Assembly: GCA_030616695.1 (NCBI GenBank)
Contig: JAUWWU010000070.1
Coordinates: forward strand, 1-5,661
Direction of reading: 5' to 3'
DNA from: Candidatus Omnitrophota bacterium
GTDB taxonomy: Bacteria > Omnitrophota > Gorgyraeia > JAHIPI01
Length of the DNA: 5,661 nucleotides
The notes beneath the pieces are model-generated. The model saw only the letters and a program-made list of their open reading frames with translations. It was not told the origin of the DNA and did not search any database. Of the stretch, positions 1 to 5,661 are shown piece by piece. The position numbers were made by a program, and so were the translations under genes. Position 1 is the first letter of the stretch. Every line of letters starts with the position of its first letter.

Positions 1-1
1 C

Positions 2-469
2 GGAAAATTCATCACAGGCATAGAAATACACCCTGGCGCCACGATAGGAAAGGGTCTATTCATAGACCACGGAATGGGTGTTGTGATAGGCGAGACGACG
101 GTCATCGGGGATAATGTGACCCTGTTTCAGGGCGTGACCCTCGGAGGCACCGGTAAGGAAAGAGGCAAACGCCATCCAACGCTCGGCAATAATGTGGTAG
201 TGGGGACAGGCGCCAAGGTCCTCGGCAATATAAAGATAGGCGACAATGTCAATGTGGGGGCAAATGCCGTCGTGATCAGGGATGTCCCGCCGAATTCCAC
301 GGTCGTCGGAGTGCCCGGCAGGGTCGCGAAAAAAGAAGGAAGAAAGGTGCCCGGAATAAACCTGGATCACACGTCCCTTCCGGATCCTCTTGCTAATGCA
401 TTACAGCGCCTCCAGCACGAGATCGATAAGATAGAGACAGAGATAAAAGACTGGGATAAAAATAAATAA
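2..469 (+). CDS. cysE: Serine O-acetyltransferase, 5'-truncated by window edge
   Basis: Transfers acetyl from acetyl-CoA to L-serine, giving O-acetylserine, the first step of cysteine synthesis in the cytoplasm. The frame is open from base 2 with no start, so the N-terminal part lies outside; 155 residues remain. They form a left-handed beta-helix of hexapeptide repeats: [13 protein letters not shown], then [16 protein letters not shown], the CoA-binding [15 protein letters not shown] stretch, [24 protein letters not shown] and the closing [13 protein letters not shown]. The His of IDHGMG corresponds to E. coli catalytic His158. The acidic partner (Asp143 in E. coli) is Glu in IEIHP, as in the short Bacillus-type enzymes. 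The tail [17 protein letters not shown] plus a charged helix also resembles the Bacillus form, so the whole protein is probably well under the 273 residues of the E. coli enzyme. It lies 12 nt ahead of cysS, a pairing also seen in Firmicutes. The internal ATG at 74 is not the start, since conserved sequence precedes it. Confidence 0.95.
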   Translation, partial: GKFITGIEIHPGATIGKGLFIDHGMGVVIGETTVIGDNVTLFQGVTLGGTGKERGKRHPTLGNNVVVGTGAKVLGNIKIGDNVNVGANAVVIRDVPPNSTVVGVPGRVAKKEGRKVPGINLDHTSLPDPLANALQRLQHEIDKIETEIKDWDKNK

Positions 470-481
470 CTTGAGTAATAT

Positions 482-1936
482 ATGCCAATTCATATATATA
501 ACTCCCTTTCCAGGAAAAAAGAGGAGTTTGCGCCGATAAAAAAAAATAATGTGAAGATGTACGTATGCGGCCCTACCGTGTATGACGAAAGCCATATAGG
601 CCATGCAAGGGGGGCTTTTGTTTTTGATGTGATAAAGAATTATTTTGAATACAGAGGGTTTAAAGTCAAATATGTGCGCAATATCACCGATATAGACGAC
701 AAGATCATTGATAAAGCCAGAAAGACCGCGAAGCCGGGCGATGATTTAAAAGGCCTTGTTAAGGAAGTCGCGGATAAGTACCTGGAAAAATACAAGGAAG
801 ACATGAAGGCGCTGGGCATAGGCATGCCGGATATCGAGCCGAAAGCGACGGAGCATATCAAAGAAATGCTCGCCATGATAAAGAAGCTTATAAAGAAAGG
901 TTACGCCTACGAGGCCGGAGGCGATGTCTACTTCAGGGTGAGGAATTTTGAGGACTACGGTAAATTATCCCATCAGAGTATCCAGATGATGGAATCCGGG
1001 GCAAGGGTGCAGCCGGACGAGCATAAAGAAGACCCTCTGGATTTCGCATTGTGGAAAAGGTCAAAAGAGGACGAGCCCAGCTGGAAAAGCGGCTCCATAG
1101 AAGGCAGGCCCGGCTGGCATATAGAGTGCTCGGCCATGAGCACAAAACATCTCGGCGGGGTTTTTGATATCCACGGCGGCGGGATAGACCTTATATTCCC
1201 CCATCACGAAAATGAGGTGGCGCAGTCCGAAGCGTGTTCGGAAAAAGGATTCGCGAATTACTGGATGCATAACGGCCTTCTTAGCGTGAACGGACAGAAG
1301 ATGGCCAAATCGCTCGGCAACTACGTGACGATATCCGATTTTTTGGCAAAATATAAAGACCCGGACATCCTTAAAATATTTTTTCTGTCCACTCATTACG
1401 GAAGCCCTGTAGATTTTACGGAGGAAAATATAACGGCGGCAAAGGCGGCAAAAGAGAGGTTCAATATATTTTTCGACAAGGCTGAGGAGATGGCTTCGAA
1501 GGCTATTTCCATCCCTCTCAGAAACGAGAAAATGCAAAAGGAACTTTCCGCTATGCTGGACGGCGTAAAGGAAGAATTCCAGAAGGCGATGGACGACGAT
1601 TTCAATACGGCACTTGCCATGGCAGCCCTTTTTGACGCGGTTAAAAAAGGTAATTCTATAATCGATTCGAAAAAATTTTATATGGAAGAGAAGATCGCAT
1701 ACCTCAAACCGCTTGTAGGATTATTAAGAGAGCTGGGCGATGTTCTGGGTCTGGGTTTTTCGCAGCAGGATATATCGCCGGAGCTCGAGGAGGCCGTGAA
1801 ACAAAAGCTGAAGGAGCGCGATGAGGCGAGAAAAAATAAAGATTACGAACTGGCGGATAAGATAAGAAAAGAGCTTCACGATCAAGGCGTTGTCATAGAG
1901 GATACGGGTACCGGCACAAAGTGGAGGCTTAAATAA
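482..1936 (+). CDS. cysS: Cysteinyl-tRNA synthetase
   Basis: Class I aminoacyl-tRNA synthetase that charges tRNA-Cys with cysteine using ATP. The 484-residue length is normal for bacterial CysRS. Visible landmarks: MYVCGPTVYD with zinc ligand Cys29; HIGH signature at residues 38-41; zinc ligands Cys216 (WHIECSAM), His241 and Glu245 (FPHHENEVAQSEA), with the same spacing as E. coli Cys209/His234/Glu238; and the second ATP signature KMAKS at 273-277, where Ser is replaced by Ala in the third position. The C-terminal half has a DALR-type helical domain (about 345-430) and a lysine/glutamate-rich anticodon-side helix ending in EDTGTGTKWRLK. The start ATG is 12 nt after the cysE stop; upstream there is only a weak ribosome site (TTGAG). 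The stop overlaps the start of the next gene by one base, so translation is probably coupled. No frameshift or truncation is seen. Confidence 0.98.
   Translation: MPIHIYNSLSRKKEEFAPIKKNNVKMYVCGPTVYDESHIGHARGAFVFDVIKNYFEYRGFKVKYVRNITDIDDKIIDKARKTAKPGDDLKGLVKEVADKYLEKYKEDMKALGIGMPDIEPKATEHIKEMLAMIKKLIKKGYAYEAGGDVYFRVRNFEDYGKLSHQSIQMMESGARVQPDEHKEDPLDFALWKRSKEDEPSWKSGSIEGRPGWHIECSAMSTKHLGGVFDIHGGGIDLIFPHHENEVAQSEACSEKGFANYWMHNGLLSVNGQKMAKSLGNYVTISDFLAKYKDPDILKIFFLSTHYGSPVDFTEENITAAKAAKERFNIFFDKAEEMASKAISIPLRNEKMQKELSAMLDGVKEEFQKAMDDDFNTALAMAALFDAVKKGNSIIDSKKFYMEEKIAYLKPLVGLLRELGDVLGLGFSQQDISPELEEAVKQKLKERDEARKNKDYELADKIRKELHDQGVVIEDTGTGTKWRLK
1923..1927 (+). promoter_or_regulatory. Shine-Dalgarno for the first permease gene, inside cysS
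   Basis: GGAGG lies eight bases before the ATG at 1936, within the last codons of cysS. It supports that ATG as the start and shows that the permease can be initiated independently while overlapping the cysS stop (TAATG). Confidence 0.7.
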
Positions 1937-2883
1937 TGAATTTAAAAGCCAGGAACAGGGAGACGTTGACCGCTATTATATTTCTTCTTCCGAACTTTCT
2001 GGGATTTCTTGTCTTCGCTTCAATACCTGTTTTGGTATCTCTCGGATTAAGCTTCTTTGACGCCCAGCTCGCGCCGTGGCCGCAGGTACTGACGGCAAAA
2101 TTTATCGGCATGGGTAATTTTATAAAGCTTCTCGGGTTTCACTTAAAGGACGGCGCATGGATAGCGAATGACCCGAACTTCTGGAAATTCACCGGCAATA
2201 CGCTCTTTTTGATGATGGTGATACCGTTTCAGATATTCGGCTCGCTCATATTAGCGCTTATCATGAACCAGAAACTAAGAGGAATGGTAGCCTTTAGGAC
2301 CATATACTTTCTGCCTACGATAGCAAACGGTGTTGCCATATACCTTTTGTGGCAATGGGTATATAACCCCAATTTCGGCCTTTTGAACAGCATGATAGCC
2401 AGGGTGGGCGATGTATTAAACCTGAAACTGCAGGGTCCGCATTGGTTGTCATCTGAGGCCTGGGCAAAGCCTTCTCTTATGATAATGGGTTTATGGGTAG
2501 TGATAGGCGGGCATAATGCGATATTGTATCTCGCCGCGCTCCAGAATATACCCAAGGATTTTTATGACGCGGCCTCCATAGACGGTGCCGGGCCGTGGAA
2601 GAAGTTCTGGTCCATTACGTGGCCCATGATAAGCCCTACGACGTTTTTTATAACGATAATGGCCGTGATATTCGGCTTCCAAAGCGGTTTTATGCAGGCA
2701 TACATCATGACAAGGGGCGGGCCGAACGGCGCAACGACCACCTTAGAATATTATATCTTCAAAAATCTCTACGAGTGGCAGCATGTCGGTTATGCCGCCA
2801 CTATAGCATGGTTTCTCTTTATCGTAATTTTTATCATCACCTTGCTTAATTGGCGGTTTGGCGGCAAGGTAGTGCACTATTAG
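1936..2883 (+). CDS. Sugar ABC transporter permease, MalF/UgpA-like (CUT1)
   Basis: Inner-membrane subunit of a binding-protein-dependent importer of the carbohydrate-uptake-1 family; it would pair with the permease encoded next. The 315 residues contain about six hydrophobic segments: near 12-38, 87-110, 119-143, 180-202, 237-259 and 286-305. The EAA loop that docks onto the ATPase is at about 206-234, reading IPKDFYDAASIDGAGPWKKF then a WPMISP end, close to the family form EAAxxDGA...LP...P. YFLPTIANGVAIYLLWQWVYNPNFG and RGGPNGATTTLEYYIF are typical MalF/UgpA/LacF blocks. There is no cleavable signal peptide; the N-terminus enters TM1 after about ten residues, and the large MalF-type periplasmic domain is absent. 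The gene overlaps cysS by one base and has its own good Shine-Dalgarno. The transported sugar cannot be told from sequence; glycerol-3-phosphate or an oligosaccharide are possible by family. No binding protein or ATPase gene is adjacent in view. Confidence 0.93.
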   Translation: MNLKARNRETLTAIIFLLPNFLGFLVFASIPVLVSLGLSFFDAQLAPWPQVLTAKFIGMGNFIKLLGFHLKDGAWIANDPNFWKFTGNTLFLMMVIPFQIFGSLILALIMNQKLRGMVAFRTIYFLPTIANGVAIYLLWQWVYNPNFGLLNSMIARVGDVLNLKLQGPHWLSSEAWAKPSLMIMGLWVVIGGHNAILYLAALQNIPKDFYDAASIDGAGPWKKFWSITWPMISPTTFFITIMAVIFGFQSGFMQAYIMTRGGPNGATTTLEYYIFKNLYEWQHVGYAATIAWFLFIVIFIITLLNWRFGGKVVHY

Positions 2884-2901
2884 TCACAGGTTTTGAATAT
2901 T

Positions 2902-3792
2902 ATGAGAAAGCAAAATACCCGTATATCGGAAGCGTTATTAAAATCCAAAAGGCTGAAGGTAAAAAGAGAACTTCTGCGCAAGGGGATAACATATGTCGCA
3001 TTGACGGCGATCGGCGTTACAATGCTTCTGCCGTTTTTGTGGATGCTCTCGACCTCTTTAAAAGAGCCTCAGGCGATATATGCGTTTCCGCCGAAGTGGA
3101 TACCCGAGCCGGTAATAGTGGAAAGCTACCTTAAGGTATGGAAGATAGTCCCGTTTGCAAGATTTTACCTTAACAGCATCTTTGTGGCTTTCTGCGTGAC
3201 AATCGGCCAGGTAATGACAAGCGCCTTTGCCGCATACGCATTTTCAAGGCTCAGATTTGCGGGAAGGGACAAGCTTTTCTTTGCGTATCTGGCGACCATG
3301 ATGATACCGTATTCAGTAATACTTGTGCCGGTGTATATGCTGATGGTCTATTTTAGATGGATCGATACATATAAAGCGCTTATTATCCCGGCGATGTTTA
3401 CAGCTTACGGGACGTTTATGCTGCGCCAGTTTTTTATGACGATACCAAGGGAGCTTGAGGACGCCGCAAGGATCGACGGCTGCAGCCTCTTCGGCATATT
3501 CTGGAAGATTATCCTCCCTCTTTCAAAGCCCGCTTTAGCTACTTTGACTATGTTTACGTTTATGGCGTCCTGGAATAATTTTATGTGGCCCCTTTTAGTC
3601 ACGAATTCCCAGGAAAAGGCGACGCTTCCCGTAGGCCTTTCGTATTTTCAGGAGGTCTATCAATACACGCAGCCGGACTGGAGTTTGCTCATGGCAGGTT
3701 CATTGCTGGCCGTCTTGCCTGTGGTTATAGTCTTTGTATTCAATCAGCGGTTCTTTGTAGAGGGCATCAAGCTAAGCGGCATCAAGGGATGA
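2902..3792 (+). CDS. Sugar ABC transporter permease, MalG/UgpE-like (CUT1)
   Basis: Second membrane subunit of the same importer, expected to form a heterodimer with the preceding permease. From ATG 2902 it has 296 residues: a basic N-terminus of about 27 residues, TM1 near 29-50 (ending in LLPFLWMLSTSLKEP), further membrane segments near 90-113, 125-148, 157-178, 211-233 and 262-280, and an EAA loop at 182-210 (IPRELEDAARIDGCSLFGIF then ILPLSKP). The ending NQRFFVEGIKLSGIKG is the usual MalG-type tail. The frame also opens nine bases earlier at TTG 2893 (299 residues). I prefer ATG 2902 because the only purine-rich site, CACAGG at 2885-2890, is too near the TTG and 11 nt from the ATG; this choice is uncertain. 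The gap to the first permease is 18 nt, so the two are cotranscribed. The stop codon touches the inverted-repeat element that follows. Confidence 0.93.
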   Translation: MRKQNTRISEALLKSKRLKVKRELLRKGITYVALTAIGVTMLLPFLWMLSTSLKEPQAIYAFPPKWIPEPVIVESYLKVWKIVPFARFYLNSIFVAFCVTIGQVMTSAFAAYAFSRLRFAGRDKLFFAYLATMMIPYSVILVPVYMLMVYFRWIDTYKALIIPAMFTAYGTFMLRQFFMTIPRELEDAARIDGCSLFGIFWKIILPLSKPALATLTMFTFMASWNNFMWPLLVTNSQEKATLPVGLSYFQEVYQYTQPDWSLLMAGSLLAVLPVVIVFVFNQRFFVEGIKLSGIKG

Positions 3793-3941
3793 AAGGGGAC
3801 GTTTCACTTTACCGCAACATCTTATAAACAAATAAGTTGCAACACATCGATTTCCGTTTTATAGGCTTGTAAAAAGTGGAAAACAACCAATTGTAACTTA
3901 TTTCAGCATAAGCAGTTATGGCAAGGTGAAACGTCCCCTTT
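3792..3941 (+). repeat. 150-bp imperfect palindrome, MITE/REP-like element
   Basis: The ends are inverted copies: 3792-3810 (AAAGGGGACGTTTCACTTT) against the reverse complement of 3923-3941, with 18 of 19 bases matching. Similarity continues inward to the centre: comparing the 74 bases from 3793 with the reverse complement of the 74 bases ending at 3940 by hand gives about 51 matches without gaps, including AAATAAGTT and TTTCC blocks. The whole stretch is thus one long imperfect inverted repeat able to fold into a single hairpin. It has no coding frame, fills nearly all the space between the permease stop and tmk, and has no U-run typical of an intrinsic terminator. I see no clear target-site duplication. 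Structure is seen directly; that it is a non-autonomous mobile element is inference. A structured RNA leader of tmk is the main alternative. Confidence 0.75.
3837..3865 (+). promoter_or_regulatory. Weak sigma-70-like promoter candidate inside the palindrome
   Basis: TTGCAA at 3837-3842 and TATAGG at 3860-3865 are separated by 17 bases and point toward tmk. Each hexamer matches the consensus at four of six positions, which is common by chance in AT-rich DNA. It is listed because tmk is cut off from the upstream unit by the palindrome and may need its own promoter. Confidence 0.2.
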
Positions 3942-3953
3942 ATTGGTAAGAAG

Positions 3954-4595
3954 ATGAGAAGAAGGAAGTTTCTAACGCTGGAGGGAGTGGAAGGGTGCGG
4001 GAAAAGCACTCAGGCACGCTTACTTTTTAATTACCTGCGCAGGAAGGGATATAAATGCGTGCTGACTCGCGAACCCGGAGGAACCCATCTCGGCGAAGCG
4101 ATAAGAAAGGTTTTACTTGATCCGTCTAACCGCGGGATGAGCGCGGCCTGCGAAACATTACTATTTGAGGCAAGCAGGGCCGCGCTGGTAGAGAAGGTTA
4201 TATTGCCTGCGCTGTCAAAAGGATATGTCGTGATTAGCGACAGATTCAGCGATGCGACTCATGTTTATCAGTGTTTTGCCGGAAATCAGGATTTGAAAAA
4301 GTTTAGGGTTATCGACAAATATGCTACACGCGGCGTCAAACCCGATCTTACCATAGTGCTTGATATAGAGACTAAAAAAGGCTTAAGAAGGGCAAAGAAA
4401 GCTGATAGCAGAAAAAGGAAGTTGTTTAAATGGGACCGGATGGAGAGGAAATCGCTGGCGTATCACAAGGCGGTGAGGAAGGGTTATCTTAAACTTGCGA
4501 GACAGGAAAAAGGGCGGGTAAAGGTAATAAAGACACAGCCTGATATTGCCGATACGCAGATATTGATTAGACGGGAAGCATTGCGTATTTTATAA
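3954..4595 (+). CDS. tmk: Thymidylate kinase (dTMP kinase), diverged
   Basis: Phosphorylates dTMP to dTDP with ATP, a required step toward dTTP for DNA synthesis. The 213-residue length is normal. Visible features: P-loop GVEGCGKST at residues 11-19; substrate-binding TREPGG at 38-43; Arg75 in FEASRAALVEKVILPAL; the DRF motif at 96-98; YQ at 105-106; DLTIVLDI at 131-138; and a LID followed by WDRMERKSLAYHKAVRKGY. Lack of Arg in the P-loop with a basic LID fits the bacterial type II class. Departures from the family are the YQG...RG block, here YQCFAGN, and a LID about seven residues longer than in E. coli and rich in Lys/Arg (SRKRKLFKW). The ATG is the only sensible start, just before the first strand; the ribosome site is weak (GGTAAG). 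The gene lies between two palindromic elements and ahead of holB, its usual neighbour. A relaxed or altered nucleotide specificity is possible but unproven. Confidence 0.9.
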   Translation: MRRRKFLTLEGVEGCGKSTQARLLFNYLRRKGYKCVLTREPGGTHLGEAIRKVLLDPSNRGMSAACETLLFEASRAALVEKVILPALSKGYVVISDRFSDATHVYQCFAGNQDLKKFRVIDKYATRGVKPDLTIVLDIETKKGLRRAKKADSRKRKLFKWDRMERKSLAYHKAVRKGYLKLARQEKGRVKVIKTQPDIADTQILIRREALRIL

Positions 4596-4652
4596 TGGAA
4601 GAAGCCTTACGCAGTTGAACCAAAAGCGTATATACGACAGTAAAGACGATAA

Positions 4653-4690
4653 TGGGGACACTTTCCCACTTTGACCGGAAAGTGTCCCCA
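4653..4690 (+). repeat. Perfect 14-bp inverted repeat with 10-nt loop, related to the upstream palindrome
   Basis: TGGGGACACTTTCC (4653-4666) is the exact reverse complement of 4677-4690; the loop is CACTTTGACC. The left side, GGGGACACTTTC followed by CCACTTTGACCG, resembles the left end of the longer element, GGGGACGTTTC then ACTTTACCG, so the two probably belong to one family and this copy looks like ends joined after loss of the middle. The hairpin sits 58 nt after tmk and 36 nt before the holB ATG. No T-run follows the stem, so it is not a standard intrinsic terminator, although a stem this strong may slow polymerase or shield RNA ends. The remainder of the 131-nt gap (4596-4726) holds no gene that I can see. 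Confidence 0.75.
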
Positions 4691-4726
4691 AACAAGGTGT
4701 TAAGTGTCTCGCGACAAGGCAGATAA

Positions 4727-5572
4727 ATGTCATTTAAAGATATAAAGGGACAGGACGAGGTTATTAGATCTTTAAAAGCCGCTTACAGAAGCGGGAAAAT
4801 GTCACATGCCTATATATTCTGCGGTCCGCGAGGGTGCGGAAGGTCGGCCCTGGCGGCGAATTTCGCAAAATATATAAATTGCGAAGAACCGCAAAAAGCT
4901 CCGTGCGATTCCTGCGTATCCTGCGGAAAGATTGATAAAGATATACACCCGGACGTAAAATGGATAAGGAAGGGTGAAAAAGATACAGAGATCAAAATAG
5001 AAAAGATCCGGGAGCTGGAGAAGCAGATAATTTTTAAGCCCTATGAAGGAAAATATAAGGTCTATATTATAGAAGACGCGGAACTTATGAGCATCGAAGC
5101 TACAAATTCGTTTTTGAAGACGCTGGAGGAGCCGCCGCAGAATTCCCTGCTTATCCTTATTACCGAAAAGCCAAAGGATCTCCCGCCCACTATAGTTTCG
5201 CGCTGCCAGCCGGTGAGGTTAAAGCCCCAGCAGAGAGAGGAGACAGGCCCTATTCTTACGGATGTCCTTGAAGAATTTTCCAGGGACGCATATGTGGAAA
5301 ATTACAAAGCGGGGAACCGCGATGAACTTTCGGCCAGACTAAATATATTGGCGGGCTGGTACAGGGATTTACTGGTCTTTAACTCTACGGGCGACGAACG
5401 CCTTTTAATCCACCGCGGAAAAGCCGGCGATATAAAGAGGGACGCAGCGTCTTACGGGACAGGCGAACTTATGGACATATTCGAAAGTATATTGGACGCC
5501 AAGGAAAAGGTAGAAAGCAACGTAAATCCCAAGCTGGCGCTGAGCGCAATGAGGCTGCGATGTACGAAGTAA
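4727..5572 (+). CDS. holB: DNA polymerase III subunit delta-prime
   Basis: Stator subunit of the clamp-loader complex that opens and loads the beta sliding clamp during replication. The 281 residues are slightly short for the family, mostly in the C-terminal collar domain. Visible: SFKDIKGQDEVIRSL at the N-terminus; SHAYIFCGPRGCGRS at 26-40, a P-loop with Arg39 in place of the catalytic Lys; zinc-module cysteines 52, 60, 63 and 66 (CDSCVSC); EDAE at 116-119 in place of a DEAD-type Walker B box; EATNSFLKTLEEPP at 124-137; and the SRC motif at 158-160. Loss of the ATP-binding residues is the pattern expected of delta-prime and separates it from DnaX, whose P-loop is intact and which is longer. 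The start ATG has AAGG seven bases upstream. The 3' end overlaps the following PSP1/RicT-like gene by 13 nt, and tmk precedes it, a widely conserved order. Confidence 0.93.
   Translation: MSFKDIKGQDEVIRSLKAAYRSGKMSHAYIFCGPRGCGRSALAANFAKYINCEEPQKAPCDSCVSCGKIDKDIHPDVKWIRKGEKDTEIKIEKIRELEKQIIFKPYEGKYKVYIIEDAELMSIEATNSFLKTLEEPPQNSLLILITEKPKDLPPTIVSRCQPVRLKPQQREETGPILTDVLEEFSRDAYVENYKAGNRDELSARLNILAGWYRDLLVFNSTGDERLLIHRGKAGDIKRDAASYGTGELMDIFESILDAKEKVESNVNPKLALSAMRLRCTK
5551..5554 (+). promoter_or_regulatory. Shine-Dalgarno for the ricT-like gene, inside holB
   Basis: GAGG lies five bases before ATG 5560, inside the last codons of holB, and supports that ATG as the start of the overlapping downstream gene. 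Confidence 0.55.
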
Positions 5573-5661
5573 TCCAGGTCAGGTTAAGAGATGCAGGCAA
5601 GGTGTCGTATTTTTCCACCTCCGGCCTTAGGCCGACTACGGGGATGTGCGTTATCATTCAG
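5560..5661 (+). CDS. PSP1-domain/RicT-like protein, N-terminal fragment cut by window edge
   Basis: Thirty-four codons are present with no stop before the window ends. The peptide begins MYEVIQVRLRDAGKVSYF and continues STSGLRPTTGMCVIIQ. This is the usual opening of PSP1-domain proteins (Bacillus YaaT/RicT): a strand, the charged RLRDAGK turn, an aromatic residue, then a G-x-x-V-I-I segment. In Bacillus RicT acts with RicA and RicF in RNase Y-dependent RNA maturation and in development; elsewhere the role is poorly known. The frame overlaps the end of holB by 13 nt with a good ribosome site before it, so translational coupling is likely. Position right after holB is where this family is commonly found, and that context carries much of the assignment because so little of the protein is visible. 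The characteristic cysteines of the family lie further downstream and cannot be checked. Confidence 0.75.
   Translation, partial: MYEVIQVRLRDAGKVSYFSTSGLRPTTGMCVIIQ

Noticed and set aside
56..370. A 104-codon open frame on the minus strand within cysE
   Set aside because: It is antisense to conserved hexapeptide-repeat sequence and has no recognisable motif.
1061..1537. A 158-codon open frame on the minus strand within cysS
   Set aside because: It lies wholly inside a well-supported gene with intact motifs, resembles no family I know, and reads like a reverse-frame shadow.
2850..3134. A + strand frame spanning the junction of the two permease genes
   Set aside because: It overlaps both permeases out of frame and has no ribosome site or recognisable motif.
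3792..3941. Intrinsic terminator for the permease operon
   Set aside because: The end stems are strong, but they are over 100 nt apart and no T-run follows; the extended palindrome better fits an element, although it may still affect transcription.
4595..4618. Possible tiny frame starting at ATG 4595 overlapping the tmk stop
   Set aside because: It ends after seven codons and has no support as a gene.
3792..4690. CRISPR-like repeat pair
   Set aside because: Only two non-identical palindromes are present, without regular spacers and separated by a complete gene.
4823..4846. Walker A lysine replaced by arginine in the holB product, suggesting an inactivated ATPase
   Set aside because: Delta-prime subunits normally lack a working ATP site, so this is expected and supports the assignment rather than indicating decay.
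5624..5636. Small palindrome CGGCCTTAGGCCG
   Set aside because: A six-base stem with a one-base centre inside coding sequence is likely chance and too tight to form a useful RNA hairpin.

Overview
The window is a bacterial chromosomal segment with every supportable gene on the + strand. It holds six clear coding regions plus the first 34 codons of a seventh. Gene content (short-type serine acetyltransferase, cysteinyl-tRNA synthetase, MalF/MalG-type sugar permeases, then thymidylate kinase, DNA polymerase III delta-prime and a PSP1/RicT-like protein) is housekeeping plus one transporter. AUA isoleucine codons are frequent, genes are tightly packed, and intergenic spacers carry GGGGAC-ended palindromes. 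Together these suggest an uncultured, moderate-GC lineage such as Omnitrophota (OP3) or a neighbouring phylum. That assignment is inference from general impression; a phylogeny of the CysS protein would settle it.

Layout. Positions 2-469 are the 3' part of cysE, cut by the window edge. cysS (482-1936) follows after 12 nt. The first permease gene (1936-2883) overlaps the cysS stop by one base (TAATG) and has a good Shine-Dalgarno inside the end of cysS. The second permease gene (2902-3792) follows closely. These four genes look like one transcription unit: cysteine synthesis, charging of tRNA-Cys, and two membrane subunits of a CUT1-type ABC importer. No solute-binding protein or ATPase gene is in view.

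The 161-nt gap 3793-3953 is almost entirely a long imperfect inverted repeat (3792-3941), MITE- or REP-like, whose 19-nt ends match at 18 positions. It begins on the last base of the permease stop codon and ends 12 nt before tmk. tmk (3954-4595) is a rather diverged thymidylate kinase. The next gap (4596-4726, 131 nt) holds a perfect 14-bp hairpin (4653-4690) whose left side resembles the end of the first element and which looks like a shortened relative of it. holB (4727-5572) and the ricT-like gene (from 5560) overlap by 13 nt. The order tmk-holB-ricT is a long-known conserved neighbourhood (Bacillus has tmk-yaaQ-yaaR-holB-yaaT), so the palindromes appear to have entered an ancestral replication-gene cluster.

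I see no tRNA, rRNA, CRISPR array or transposase gene. I found no convincing new multi-gene system; the most interesting material is the pair of related palindromic elements flanking tmk.
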